Assembly: GCA_903844815.1 (NCBI GenBank)
Contig: CAIMVD010000404.1
Location: 1-36,169 of the forward strand
Length of the DNA stretch: 36,169 nt
Direction: 5' to 3'
From: an uncultured Bacteroidota bacterium
GTDB taxonomy: Bacteria; Bacteroidota; Bacteroidia; Bacteroidales; VadinHA17
The notes under the pieces were generated by a model. That model was not told where the DNA came from. It did no database searches and saw only the letters and a list, made by a program, of their open reading frames with translations. Made by a program: the position numbers and the translations under genes. Positions 1-9,268 of the stretch are shown piece by piece (the stretch's first letter is position 1; the number at the start of each line of letters is the position of its first letter).

Positions 1-468
1 ATTCATAACTGTCCTTATATAACTCTTGCAGACAGAAAAATCTGCAGTTGGAGAAAAGCTGTTCAGGGAAAATCCGACTGAGTTTATTCCGTACAGACAA
101 CCTTCTATCGCAGCTCCCATAGTTCCGGAATAAAGTACACTCACCGAAGCATTTGATCCATGGTTTATTCCTGAGATAACCCAATCAGGAGACCTTTCAA
201 ACAGCTGATTTACTGCAAGCTTAACACAATCCGTCGGGGTTCCGTTACAGGCATAAATCCGATGCCTTTCATTCTCTTCAAGAAGTTTTACCCTTAAAGG
301 AGTTTTAACAGTAAGAGCCTGAGACATTCCCGACATGCTTTCAGTAGTCGAAACCAATACAACCTTGCCGAATTCCTCGATAACCTCAAGGAGTGTTTTC
401 AGCCCTGCGGCATATAATCCGTCATCATTCGTAAGCAGTATAAGCTTATCATCCTTTTCGATCACCAT
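1..468 (-). CDS. surE: 5'/3'-nucleotidase SurE, C-terminus cut by window edge
   Basis: SurE dephosphorylates nucleoside monophosphates in the cytoplasm and needs a divalent metal. I translated the minus strand from the ATG at 468; 156 residues are visible and the frame runs off the left edge, so the C-terminal part is missing. The family hallmark LLTNDDG lies at residues 11-17, with the metal-binding Asp pair D15/D16. A second family block, NGTPTDCVK, follows near residue 82, and SGINHGSN near residue 101 carries the conserved Asn. The gene diverges from pheT, with about 130 bp between the starts, and a TATATTTG element sits 20 bp upstream of this ATG. I see no frame disruption in the visible part. 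The assignment is secure; only the length is unknown. Confidence 0.93.
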   Translation of the reverse strand, partial: MVIEKDDKLILLTNDDGLYAAGLKTLLEVIEEFGKVVLVSTTESMSGMSQALTVKTPLRVKLLEENERHRIYACNGTPTDCVKLAVNQLFERSPDWVISGINHGSNASVSVLYSGTMGAAIEGCLYGINSVGFSLNSFSPTADFSVCKSYIRTVMN

Positions 469-487
469 AGTAAGTCAGTTTGAGTGA

Positions 488-495
488 CAAATATA
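488..495 (-). promoter_or_regulatory. Candidate Bacteroidota -7 element for surE
   Basis: Read on the minus strand this is TATATTTG, an exact match to the TAnnTTTG -7 consensus of the Bacteroidota primary sigma factor. It lies about 20 bp upstream of the surE ATG. No TTTG box is at the usual -33 distance (one lies too close, at 504-507), so the call rests on the -7 element alone. Confidence 0.45.
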
Positions 496-558
496 GAAAA
501 AATCAAAGACACCCGTAAAAGGATAACGCTACCTCCTCAGTAGTATTTTAAAAATCCT

Positions 559-566
559 TATTTTTG
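559..566 (+). promoter_or_regulatory. Candidate Bacteroidota -7 element for pheT operon
   Basis: TATTTTTG matches TAnnTTTG exactly and is followed by GCA, a common continuation. It lies 33 bp before the pheT ATG at 599, giving a short untranslated leader. No clear -33 TTTG is visible upstream. Confidence 0.5.
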
Positions 567-598
567 CACTCTCAAAATCATAAAAGCAGCAGTAAAAA

Positions 599-3055
599 AT
601 GAAGATTTCATACAACTGGATTAAAGATTATCTCAATATTGACCTTGCCCCCGAAAATGTGGCGGAGATACTGACCGGCATTGGGCTTGAGATTGAAGGA
701 ATGGAGGAATGGATATCGGTTAAGGGTGGACTAAAGGGTGTTGTTATAGGCGAAGTTCTGACCTGTGTAAAACATCCCGATGCTGATAAACTCTCCGTAA
801 CAACAGTTGATACGGGCGGACCTGAACCGCTTCATATAGTATGCGGAGCACCAAACGTGAGGGCGGGACAGAAAGTTCCTGTTGCAACTATCGGCACAAT
901 ACTCTTCAAAGGAGATGAAAGCTTTGAGATAAAAAAATCGAAGATAAGGGGCGAATTGTCTGAGGGTATGATATGTGCGGAGGATGAGTTAGGCCTGGGC
1001 ACATCCCATGAGGGTATCATGATTCTTGACAATGACACAGAGCCAGGAACGCAGGCATCGGATTATTTCAAAATTGCGAGTGATTTTGTTTTTGAGATAG
1101 GACTTACTCCTAACAGGATCGACAGCGGATCGCACTTCGGAATTGCACGCGACCTGGCAGCCTACCTTAACATTAATGAAAACATGAATATCAGGGCCGA
1201 AAAGCCTTCTTTAAGTGAATTCAAACCTGACAATAATGATAATCCTTACGAAATTATAATCAGGAACAGCACTGACTGCCCCCGGTACTCCGGAATAACT
1301 ATCAGCGGTGTAACTATTAAGGAATCGCCCGTATGGCTGAAGAACAAACTGAAGGCCATTGGTATGAATCCTATTAATAATGTGGTCGACATTACCAATT
1401 ATGTACAACACGAAATAGGTCAGCCTCTGCATTCATTCGATGCCGACAAGATTGATGGCAAAAAAGTCATAATCGGCAATCTGGCCGATAAAAGCAAGTT
1501 CATTACCCTCGACGGGGCTGAAAGGACACTCACATCAAAAGACCTGATGATTTGCAATGAACAAGAGGGCATGTGCATTGCAGGTGTCTTCGGTGGAATC
1601 CGATCCGGCGTAACCTCTGAGACAAAAAACATCTTCCTCGAAAGTGCATATTTTAATCCGGTTTCAATCCGCAAGACTTCCAAAAGACATGGGCTTAAAA
1701 CAGATGCTTCCTTCCGGTTTGAAAGGGGAGCCGATCCGAATATTACTGTATGGGCTTTGAAAAGGGCATCATTGCTTATAAGGGAACTGGCCGGAGGCAA
1801 GATCTCTTCCGATATTATTGATATTTATCCAAACCCTGTCATAAATGCTATTGTCGACGTCAGCTACAAGAACATTTACAGGCTGATAGGAAAAACAATC
1901 GACCGTGATCTGATTAAGAAGATACTTCAATCGCTCGACATATTAATTTTAAATGAAGATGGCGATGATCTGAAACTTGAGATACCTGCCTACAGGGTCG
2001 ATGTTAAGTGTGATGCCGATGTAATTGAAGAGATTCTAAGGATTTATGGCTACAACAATATTGCCATAACCGAACATGTTAATTCAACTATTACCTATTC
2101 TGAGAAACCCGATAAGGAAAAGGTTTTGAACATAGTCGCTGACCTTCTTTCTGCCAACGGATTTTCTGAGATAATGTGTAATTCGCTCAACCCTTCTGCC
2201 TGGTATGAGCAAAACAGCGATTTTGACAAAAAGCAACTTGTAATTCTTGCCAATCCTCTCAGTTCCGATCTGAATGCCATGAGGCAATCGCTTCTTTACG
2301 GAGGTCTGAATTCAGTTATCTGGAATATCAACAGGCAAAGTCACGACCTTAAATTATATGAATTCGGCTATTGCTATTTCTTTGATGGCAACAGAGATGA
2401 AAATCCCAAAGCAGCAAATTACACCGAAAAAGCCGCACTCGATATTTTTCTGACAGGGAACACCGGACGCCTGGCATGGAATAGCAAAACAAATCCTACT
2501 GATTTTTTTAATATAAAATCGGCAGTTGAAATGGTACTTTCACGGTTGGGAATTATACCGGGAAATCTGGCAACAGGAGAAAGCAGCAGGGGTTATTTTG
2601 CTGAATCAATCAGTTATCTGCATAATAATAAAGCTATTGCTGAAGCAGGACGGATATCCAAAAAGTACCTTTCACAATTCGATATCGGTCAGGATGTTTA
2701 CTACGGACACATAGAATGGAATCTTATACTTGAAATAATCAGAAAACATTCAATTTCTTACCGTGAACTGCCAAAATACCCTTCAGTCAGGCGCGATCTG
2801 GCACTACTCCTCGACAGGAGTGTTAAATTCAAGCAGATTAAAGATATAGCTTACCAAACCGAAAAATCACTTCTCAGGGATATTCAGCTTTTCGACGTTT
2901 ATGAAAACGACTCGCTTGGACAGAATAAAAAGTCATACGCTGTAAGTTTTCTTCTTCGCGATGAACTAAGAACACTGACCGACAAAAATATCGATAAGGT
3001 CATGGAAAATCTGATCAAAGCATTTGCAAAAGAACTTAATGCACAGATAAGATGA
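599..3055 (+). CDS. pheT: Phenylalanine--tRNA ligase beta subunit
   Basis: This is the beta subunit of the alpha2beta2 enzyme that charges tRNA-Phe in the cytoplasm. At 818 residues it has the normal bacterial length. The order is: N-terminal module, EMAP/OB-fold tRNA-binding domain at about 40-150 (GVVIGEVL, then HPDADKLSV and IVCGAPNVRAGQ), B3/4 editing domain at about 215-390, B5 domain at about 405-475, a degenerate class II core, and a C-terminal FDX-ACB anticodon-binding domain at about 724-818 (YPSVRRDLALLLD). The catalytic alpha subunit pheS is not in the window, so the two subunit genes are not adjacent on this side. The stop overlaps the next start as ATGA, which suggests translational coupling with the macro-domain gene. 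Confidence 0.97.
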   Translation: MKISYNWIKDYLNIDLAPENVAEILTGIGLEIEGMEEWISVKGGLKGVVIGEVLTCVKHPDADKLSVTTVDTGGPEPLHIVCGAPNVRAGQKVPVATIGTILFKGDESFEIKKSKIRGELSEGMICAEDELGLGTSHEGIMILDNDTEPGTQASDYFKIASDFVFEIGLTPNRIDSGSHFGIARDLAAYLNINENMNIRAEKPSLSEFKPDNNDNPYEIIIRNSTDCPRYSGITISGVTIKESPVWLKNKLKAIGMNPINNVVDITNYVQHEIGQPLHSFDADKIDGKKVIIGNLADKSKFITLDGAERTLTSKDLMICNEQEGMCIAGVFGGIRSGVTSETKNIFLESAYFNPVSIRKTSKRHGLKTDASFRFERGADPNITVWALKRASLLIRELAGGKISSDIIDIYPNPVINAIVDVSYKNIYRLIGKTIDRDLIKKILQSLDILILNEDGDDLKLEIPAYRVDVKCDADVIEEILRIYGYNNIAITEHVNSTITYSEKPDKEKVLNIVADLLSANGFSEIMCNSLNPSAWYEQNSDFDKKQLVILANPLSSDLNAMRQSLLYGGLNSVIWNINRQSHDLKLYEFGYCYFFDGNRDENPKAANYTEKAALDIFLTGNTGRLAWNSKTNPTDFFNIKSAVEMVLSRLGIIPGNLATGESSRGYFAESISYLHNNKAIAEAGRISKKYLSQFDIGQDVYYGHIEWNLILEIIRKHSISYRELPKYPSVRRDLALLLDRSVKFKQIKDIAYQTEKSLLRDIQLFDVYENDSLGQNKKSYAVSFLLRDELRTLTDKNIDKVMENLIKAFAKELNAQIR

Positions 3056-3567
3056 TAAAGAATAATCGTATCGATTTGATAAAGGGCGATATTACGACTC
3101 TCGCCGTAGATGCCATAGTAAATGCAGCCAACAGGTCACTGATGGGTGGCGGTGGGGTCGATGGCGCCATACATGACGCTGCTGGCCATGACCTTCTGAC
3201 TGAATGCATCAGACTGAAAGGTTGTGATACCGGCCAGGCTAAGATAACATCAGGATTCCGGCTCAGGGCAAGGTATATAATTCATACGGTGGGTCCGGTA
3301 TGGAAGGGCGGAGGCAATGATGAAGACAACCTTCTGGGTTCGTGCTACAAGACAAGCCTGTCAATCGCCAGAGACTACAAATTAAAAACGATCGCATTTC
3401 CAAATATATCAACCGGTGTTTTTGGTTTTCCTAAAGAACTTGCAGCATTTATTGCCGTGAATGAGATTAAAAGGTTCCTTAAGAACAATCAATTACCTGA
3501 AAAAGTGATCATTGTGACTTATTCCGACGAGAATTTTGACATTTACAGGAAGCTTCTGGCAGAATGA
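3052..3567 (+). CDS. Macro-domain ADP-ribose hydrolase, YmdB-like
   Basis: A 171-residue stand-alone macro domain, close in length to E. coli YmdB. Proteins of this group bind ADP-ribose and hydrolyse O-acetyl-ADP-ribose or remove ADP-ribose from acidic side chains. The ligand-binding signatures are present: VDAIVNAANRSL at residues 19-30 followed by the glycine run GGGGVDGAIHDAAG, and PNISTGVFGFP near residues 118-128 as the phosphate-binding loop. The start overlaps the pheT stop by four bases and its own stop overlaps the next gene the same way, so all three are probably translated in series. Nothing in the context names a physiological substrate. The family call is firm; the exact reaction is inferred from the family. 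Confidence 0.92.
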   Translation: MIKNNRIDLIKGDITTLAVDAIVNAANRSLMGGGGVDGAIHDAAGHDLLTECIRLKGCDTGQAKITSGFRLRARYIIHTVGPVWKGGGNDEDNLLGSCYKTSLSIARDYKLKTIAFPNISTGVFGFPKELAAFIAVNEIKRFLKNNQLPEKVIIVTYSDENFDIYRKLLAE

Positions 3568-4436
3568 CATCCATTACCGGTTCGATTAAAAAATACCTGT
3601 CGTTCGTCAAATTTGCGCATACAATTTTTGCTATGCCGTTTGCCCTTATAGGATATACTCTTGCCGTATCCCTCGATGAATATAACTTCAGTCTGAGGCT
3701 TCTGTCCCTTGTAATACTATGTATGGTTTTTGCCCGAAATGCTGCAATGGGATTTAACCGTTATGCCGACAGGAGGTTCGATGCCCTTAATCCAAGGACC
3801 AGTGAAAGGGATATTCCCGCAGGCCGGATCGGCCCGAAGGCTGCCGTATTTTTCGTTGCAGTAAATGTGATATTGTTTATAACTACAACAGCCTTTATTA
3901 ACAGGCTGGCACTATTCCTTTCACCAGTAGCACTCATTATAGTTCTTGGCTACAGTCTTACAAAAAGATTTACCTCGCTTTGCCATTTTATTCTTGGCCT
4001 GGGGCTCAGCCTCGCACCCATTGGCGCTTATATTTCTGTCACAGGATCGTTCAGCCTGGTTCCCGTCATCTACTCTTTTATTGTTCTTTCCTGGACAGCG
4101 GGCTTCGATATTATTTACGCCCTTCAGGATGATGAGTTTGACAAGTCAAACAGGCTGCATTCAATTCCCTCTTCAAAAGGGAAGAAAAGAGCTCTTCTTA
4201 TTTCGGGGTTTGTGCATTTTATGACCTTTCTGCTTGTAATTTTTGCAGGTATTGCCGGCGGAGCAGGCTACATTTACTGGATTGGAGCTGCAATATTTAC
4301 CGGCTTACTGATTTATCAGCATACTATCGTAAAACACGATGATCTGAGCAGGGTAACTTTTGCATTCCAGACTACTAACGGAGTTGGGAGTGTACTTTTT
4401 GCCGTCTTTGTAATCTTCGACTTGTTGATACGCTGA
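3564..4436 (+). CDS. UbiA-family prenyltransferase, possibly MqnP
   Basis: An integral-membrane aromatic prenyltransferase of 290 residues with about eight hydrophobic segments. It attaches a polyprenyl chain to an aromatic acid in quinone biosynthesis. Both Mg-diphosphate motifs are visible: NRYADRRFD at 65-73, continuing NPRTSERDIPAG, and YALQDDEFD at about 185-193. The NPRTSERDIPAGR form is typical of the putative 4-hydroxybenzoate polyprenyltransferase group that serves the futalosine menaquinone route (MqnP), as opposed to MenA. That narrower assignment is from memory of the family and no other mqn gene lies in the window. It is the last gene of the ATGA-overlapping trio with pheT and the macro-domain gene. 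Confidence 0.85.
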   Translation: MTSITGSIKKYLSFVKFAHTIFAMPFALIGYTLAVSLDEYNFSLRLLSLVILCMVFARNAAMGFNRYADRRFDALNPRTSERDIPAGRIGPKAAVFFVAVNVILFITTTAFINRLALFLSPVALIIVLGYSLTKRFTSLCHFILGLGLSLAPIGAYISVTGSFSLVPVIYSFIVLSWTAGFDIIYALQDDEFDKSNRLHSIPSSKGKKRALLISGFVHFMTFLLVIFAGIAGGAGYIYWIGAAIFTGLLIYQHTIVKHDDLSRVTFAFQTTNGVGSVLFAVFVIFDLLIR

Positions 4437-4516
4437 CAATTTTTACAGAATTTAATTTGATTTTTTGTTCTTGTAACTGAATTTTCGTTTATTGCCGAAG
4501 TATTAATAATAGAGAT

Positions 4517-5644
4517 ATGGGTGAATTAGTCATTAAAGAGGTGCTTTCCAGAAAAGAATTGCGCAGTTTTATTTATCTTCCGGAAAAGGTTCACAAGGAC
4601 GAATCAGAATGGCTTCCTCCCATATATATGGATGAATGGGAATTGTTCAGCAAAAAGAAAAATAAATCATTCAAGTATGCCGATGCTCTTCTTCTGTTGG
4701 CATATCGCGACGGAAAACCGGTCGGCAGGATTATGGGGATCATTAACAACAGGTACAATAATATCAACGACGAGCAACACGGCCGTTTCTGTTTTATGGA
4801 ATGCTACAATGACAGGGAGGTCTTTCACTCACTTCTTGAAAAAGTGGAAGAATGGGTCAGGAAAAACGGCATGAAGAAGATAGTTGGCCCCCTTGGCTTC
4901 TCCGACAAGGATCCACAGGGATTCCAGATTGAAGGATTCGAATATCCTCAATTTATGACAAGTTCTAACAATTCGCCCTATATGCCTCATTTAATGGAGA
5001 ATGAAGGGTATGAGAAAAAGGTTGACCTCGTGAATTACCTTGGCAAGCTACCTGAAAAGCTCCCTCTTATCTATGAGAAAGTGCTTGCCCGTATGGAGAA
5101 TAATACTGATTACAAAATCCTTGAGTTTGCTTCTAAAAAAGATCTTAAACCTCACATAATTGGTGTTCTGGAGCTTATGAATCAAACATTTGAGGAGATA
5201 TATGGCTTCGTTCCCCTGAACGACAAGGAAAAATCCGATTTCGCCGCCAGATATCTTCCCATACTTGATCCAAAGTTCATTAAAGTACTCCAGACAAAGA
5301 CCGGAGAACTGGTTGGGTTTGCAATAGGTATGCCGGACCTGAGCAAGGGAATTCGCGATGCCGGAGGAAAAATGCTCCCTTTCGGAATATTCAAAATACT
5401 CAGCGAATCCAAAAAATCCAAGAAGCTTCTTATGATGCTTGGAGGAGTGAAGAAGGAATACAGAGGCAAAGGCCTTGAAGTACTCATGGGCGTTAAAATA
5501 ATCCAGTCGGGGATCAAACATAAAATGGATACTATCGACAGCCATCTTGTCCTGGAAAGCAATACCAAGATGAGAAGCGAGTACGAGAGGATAGGCTGTA
5601 CCGTCGTAAAGAAATTCAGGATCTACCAGAAAGATTTATCATAG
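4517..5644 (+). CDS. GNAT-fold acetyltransferase-like protein, YghO-like
   Basis: A 375-residue cytoplasmic protein resembling the YghO-type group of two-domain GNAT proteins common in Bacteroidota, whose substrate is unknown. The N-terminal part (about 1-180) holds a degenerate acetyltransferase fold with a GRIMGIINNRYN strand-turn and the block GPLGFSDKDPQGFQIEGF. The C-terminal part (about 200-375) contains VGFAIGMPDLSKG and GGVKKEYRGKGLEVLM, the latter resembling the acetyl-CoA-binding R/Q-x-x-G-x-G/A loop. No signal peptide or membrane segment is seen. It starts 80 bp after the ubiA-like gene and is convergent with the DUF3078 gene, with heptameric repeats between them. The fold is likely; the reaction is unknown. 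Confidence 0.7.
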   Translation: MGELVIKEVLSRKELRSFIYLPEKVHKDESEWLPPIYMDEWELFSKKKNKSFKYADALLLLAYRDGKPVGRIMGIINNRYNNINDEQHGRFCFMECYNDREVFHSLLEKVEEWVRKNGMKKIVGPLGFSDKDPQGFQIEGFEYPQFMTSSNNSPYMPHLMENEGYEKKVDLVNYLGKLPEKLPLIYEKVLARMENNTDYKILEFASKKDLKPHIIGVLELMNQTFEEIYGFVPLNDKEKSDFAARYLPILDPKFIKVLQTKTGELVGFAIGMPDLSKGIRDAGGKMLPFGIFKILSESKKSKKLLMMLGGVKKEYRGKGLEVLMGVKIIQSGIKHKMDTIDSHLVLESNTKMRSEYERIGCTVVKKFRIYQKDLS

Positions 5645-5646
5645 CG

Positions 5647-5719
5647 GGCGACAGGCGACAGGCGACAGTTTTCAGGTTGCCGGCTGCCGGCTTCCGACTT
5701 CGGTCTTCCGACTTCCGAC
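5647..5719. repeat. Short tandem heptamers between convergent genes
   Basis: Three copies of GGCGACA (5647-5667) are followed after a 10-bp break by six phased heptamers at 5678-5719: TGCCGGC twice, TTCCGAC, TTCGGTC, TTCCGAC twice. The array ends one base before the stop of the DUF3078 gene and begins right after the stop of the GNAT-like gene. Confidence 0.85.
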
Positions 5720-5720
5720 C

Positions 5721-7538
5721 TTAAAATCTGAACACCACCGAGAACCCCAGCATCTCTTTAAACTGAGCTCTGGCTGTTTTCATCTGTGTTCCGTCGGGTC
5801 TTAAAACAGGTTTTTTGTCCTTGTCGAGCACTAAGGTCTTGGTGTCATCGTCAAAAATAAGGTGAGAGTTAAACCTGACGTCGGTAAACCAGTTCAGGCG
5901 CATTGTAACAATCATTTCCCAGTCGATATCTACGTTCTGAGGATTATGGATGTAATTCGTAAAGAGCTGAAGCCGGTTTGTAATAACTACATTCTTGATT
6001 TTTTTATACTCATTCGTGATCATAAAACTTGCCCCTGGCTCGTTTATTGATTTCTTGCCATGTGGTATCCCGTATTTTGTCTGGTCGATATCAATAGTAT
6101 CCGTTACAAAAGTGCCTTTATATGACAGAGGTGAAACGTTTATAGAAGTAACTTTGTCAGGCTTAAAATCGAGCCCAAATCCTAAAGTTATTACTGCAGG
6201 ATTAAGAAATTTGGAAACGAGCGTAGCGGGTGTGGTATTGTAATTATATCCCGGCGCAACCTGGGTCTTGAATAGCATGATCGCACTGAAATCAAACTTG
6301 CCGAATGCCTTATGGTTAAGCTTTGAGTTGGTTTCAAAAAGGTCGAGGTTTTTCCTGACCGGATTATCTCCTGATTTAAGGAATCCTACCTTCAACCTGA
6401 CAAAATTATTTGACGATACCTTCAGGAGTTTATTGCTATAATCTGCATATCCGGTAACATCGAGGGCTGAAGACAAACTATTCTCTCCCCCTTTCACCCA
6501 GTTGGTAAGTGCAGTCTGGCTGAATATCAGAGAGGCTTCCGAACGGTACTTCCAATACTGCGGTTTTACATATATCCTTTTAGAGTTAAGCAACTTGGAA
6601 TTATCAAGAGCCTGAATGTTCATTTTGGCTTCTGAATAGTTCTCCTGCTTAACAGGCCGCCGGAAGCTTACCCCGCTTTCGAGATAGAGTCCGATAGTAT
6701 CTCTCGAATAATTACCTATCCAGACAGTTACAGAATCGGAAAAATCATTCTTCAGCCAGAACCTTTCCACCCTGTCCGTTCTTGAGTTCAGCAAAAAAGG
6801 TGTTACAATTCCGCCCGCTCCGGTAAAATTCACAACCGTGGAATCGCGTTCATCAATATATTTTATCAGAGAATTAATTGCTACTTGAATCGAATCACCC
6901 TGGAACGGATAATTGTACGACTTGAACGGGAAGGCTGGATTTTCTGATTTTACCTGTTTAAGGGTATCAAGAACCACCATTATGGATGTGTCTTTTACAC
7001 CGATATCAGTCAAAACATCATCCGGATGCAACAATTTTTCCAACCTGATCAGACTTAGTGAATCGGAAAGGATCTCAAGCGCATTGGTATCGGCAACCAC
7101 AACAGTATCTGAAGGCACATTTAACGAAGTAGCCCCGGATGCTATCTTTAACTTTAAAGGCTCCCAAATATAAAACTTATCCCATGAGATCAGTATTGAA
7201 TCATACGGGAAAGACTTTAGATAAGCCTCAGTTGAATCGTACTGCGGATGTACTGCTTCAAACACGATCTGACCGATAGCCCTCCTGAATGGGCTATGAA
7301 TATCGTTCCAGTATTGAGACTGAAGTCTCTGCTGCAGAAACTTAACTGACTGACTCTTTGAAAGTACAATGGCCGGACGGTTAATGCTGCCGTTCATAAT
7401 AACTCCGCTCCTTTTAAGCGAATCAATGACAATATCGGCCTTATTGGCTTTTGCATTAGTTTCCTGTGAAAAAACTGTTTGATCTACTGCCATAATAAGA
7501 ATTACGGCAATCAATAATCGTATAAATCTCAAACTCAT
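5721..7538 (-). CDS. DUF3078-containing outer-membrane beta-barrel protein
   Basis: A 605-residue exported protein. Residues 1-25 form a signal peptide (LIAVILIMAVDQTVFS, then Q). About residues 30-330 are a soluble N-terminal region. From about 330 to the end the sequence alternates like a beta-barrel and carries the DUF3078 signature QTALTNWVKGGENSLSSA, continuing to a C-terminus that ends in FSVVFRF, with the terminal aromatic residue expected of an outer-membrane barrel. Function is unknown in the family. It is a single gene, divergent from tryptophanase by 272 bp. Its size exceeds that of a bare DUF3078 barrel because of the extra N-terminal half, which I do not recognise. Confidence 0.82.
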   Translation of the reverse strand: MSLRFIRLLIAVILIMAVDQTVFSQETNAKANKADIVIDSLKRSGVIMNGSINRPAIVLSKSQSVKFLQQRLQSQYWNDIHSPFRRAIGQIVFEAVHPQYDSTEAYLKSFPYDSILISWDKFYIWEPLKLKIASGATSLNVPSDTVVVADTNALEILSDSLSLIRLEKLLHPDDVLTDIGVKDTSIMVVLDTLKQVKSENPAFPFKSYNYPFQGDSIQVAINSLIKYIDERDSTVVNFTGAGGIVTPFLLNSRTDRVERFWLKNDFSDSVTVWIGNYSRDTIGLYLESGVSFRRPVKQENYSEAKMNIQALDNSKLLNSKRIYVKPQYWKYRSEASLIFSQTALTNWVKGGENSLSSALDVTGYADYSNKLLKVSSNNFVRLKVGFLKSGDNPVRKNLDLFETNSKLNHKAFGKFDFSAIMLFKTQVAPGYNYNTTPATLVSKFLNPAVITLGFGLDFKPDKVTSINVSPLSYKGTFVTDTIDIDQTKYGIPHGKKSINEPGASFMITNEYKKIKNVVITNRLQLFTNYIHNPQNVDIDWEMIVTMRLNWFTDVRFNSHLIFDDDTKTLVLDKDKKPVLRPDGTQMKTARAQFKEMLGFSVVFRF

Positions 7539-7654
7539 ATATTAATATTTTTCAAAAAGAAATCAGCGGTTGAATATATCACAAAATACTTTTAATTTTA
7601 CGAAAACATTTTTCAAAATTGACATACATAATTCTGGAAACGGTGAAATGCAGG

Positions 7655-7678
7655 TTTGATATATACAGGAATATCAAA
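7655..7678. promoter_or_regulatory. Perfect 8-bp inverted repeat in divergent intergenic region
   Basis: TTTGATAT and ATATCAAA are perfectly complementary arms separated by 8 bases. The dyad sits between the divergent DUF3078 and tryptophanase genes, 133 bp before the tryptophanase start and 117 bp before the other. It could be an operator or a weak hairpin; a run of eight T lies about 8 bases beyond it. No sequence of a known operator is recognised. Confidence 0.3.
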
Positions 7679-7810
7679 AACAGGGATTTTTTTTCTGAGA
7701 AGGATTATCTATCCTCACCATCGCTGCCAATTGTCGGTTAATTTACTGGTCAATATCGGTTTTTCATTTTTTCATTCAAGACAATTATAAAATAAATAAT
7801 CTTCATTATT

Positions 7811-9187
7811 ATGAATTTGCCATATGCAGAACCATTTAAAATCAAAATGGTTGAAAATATATATAAGAGTACTTTTGAACATCGCACTAAATGGATAAAA
7901 GAAGCATCCTTCAATCTTTTTAACCTTAGGTCAGAGCAGGTCTTTATCGATCTTTTAACTGATTCAGGTACAGGTGCAATGAGCGACCGGCAATGGTCGG
8001 CAATGATGAGTGCCGATGAGAGCTATGCCGGAGCCTCATCATACTACAGGTTAAAGGAAACTGTAAAGGATATCACAGGGTTCTGTTACTTTCTTCCCAC
8101 TCATCAGGGAAGAGCTGCCGAAAATGTTCTGTTTTCAGTACTTGTAAAAGAGGGTGACATAGTTCCGGGAAATTCTCATTTCGATACTACCAAGGGGCAT
8201 ATCGAATTCAGGAAAGCCACTGCCGTCGACTGCACCATTGACGAGGCAAAAGATACTGCTTCTTTACATCCCTTCAAGGGAAATGTCGATATGACGAAAC
8301 TCGAAGATGTGCTTCAGAAAAATCCGTCCGGGAAAATACCATTTATCATTGTGACTGTTACAAATAATACAGCCGGAGGACAGCCTGTCAGTATGGAAAA
8401 CATCCGGGAGGTATCTAAACTGGCTCAAAAGTTTGGTGTCAGGCTCATAATCGATTCAGCCAGATTTGCAGAGAATGCCTGGTTTATAAAGACCAGGGAA
8501 AAGGGCTATGCCGATAAAAGCATCAGGGAGATAGTGAGGGAGATGTTTTCATATGCCGACGGGATGACAATGAGCGCAAAGAAAGATGCAATAGTGAATA
8601 TGGGCGGATTTATTGGCTTCAACGATGAAGAACTGTTTCGCGAGGCCTCAACCTTCAATATAATGTTCGAAGGATTCCTGACTTACGGGGGCCTGTCGGG
8701 TAGAGATATGGAAGCTCTGGCGCGGGGACTTTACGAAGGAACCGATCTCGGATACCTCGAATCACGCATAGGACAGGTAGCTTATCTTGGCAATCTTCTG
8801 AAGAAATACGATATACCTGTTCTGGAACCATTCGGAGGACATGCAGTATTTATTGATGCATTAAAATTTCTGCCAGGCATAATAAGGGAAGAATTTCCAG
8901 CCCAGACTCTTGCAGCGGAATTATACATTGAAGGAGGCCTCAGGGGTGTCGAGATTGGTGCGCTTATGGCTGACCGTGACCCTGTTACACGCCAAAACAG
9001 ATATCCTGATCTTGAAATGGTACGTTTGGCAATCCCGCGCAGGGTTTATACGGATAATCATATGAATTATGCTGCAGCAGTAATAAGAAATGTATTCGAG
9101 AGAAGGGAAAATATTACCAGAGGCTTTAAGATTATACGCGAAGCTCCTATTATGAGGCATTTCACGATTGAACTCGAAAGATGCTGA
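7811..9187 (+). CDS. tnaA: Tryptophanase (tryptophan indole-lyase)
   Basis: A PLP enzyme of fold type I that cleaves L-tryptophan to indole, pyruvate and ammonia. It has 458 residues, close to the family norm of about 460-470. The PLP lysine is K258 in SAKKD; D215 and R218 in DSARFAENA and Y72 in SYAGAS complete the cofactor site. Three positions that separate tryptophanase from tyrosine phenol-lyase all point to tryptophanase: D125 in HFDTTKGH (Thr in TPL), I382 in VEIGAL (Arg in TPL) and H450 in MRHFT (Phe in TPL). The 272-bp upstream region contains an inverted repeat, but I cannot see a TnaC-type leader peptide. Downstream, yicC begins 81 bp later. The paralogue at 28623 shows the opposite specificity set. 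Confidence 0.93.
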   Translation: MNLPYAEPFKIKMVENIYKSTFEHRTKWIKEASFNLFNLRSEQVFIDLLTDSGTGAMSDRQWSAMMSADESYAGASSYYRLKETVKDITGFCYFLPTHQGRAAENVLFSVLVKEGDIVPGNSHFDTTKGHIEFRKATAVDCTIDEAKDTASLHPFKGNVDMTKLEDVLQKNPSGKIPFIIVTVTNNTAGGQPVSMENIREVSKLAQKFGVRLIIDSARFAENAWFIKTREKGYADKSIREIVREMFSYADGMTMSAKKDAIVNMGGFIGFNDEELFREASTFNIMFEGFLTYGGLSGRDMEALARGLYEGTDLGYLESRIGQVAYLGNLLKKYDIPVLEPFGGHAVFIDALKFLPGIIREEFPAQTLAAELYIEGGLRGVEIGALMADRDPVTRQNRYPDLEMVRLAIPRRVYTDNHMNYAAAVIRNVFERRENITRGFKIIREAPIMRHFTIELERC

Positions 9188-9268
9188 CCACCACAACAGT
9201 TGTTATATACATCGATTAATTGTAACTTTCAGCCGCTAATAATCTTACAATACTAAACAGGAACGGAA

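Noticed and set aside
7539-7810. TnaC-like leader peptide before tryptophanase
   Set aside because: I found no short frame with a start, a tryptophan and a terminal proline in the 272-bp region; only an inverted repeat is visible.
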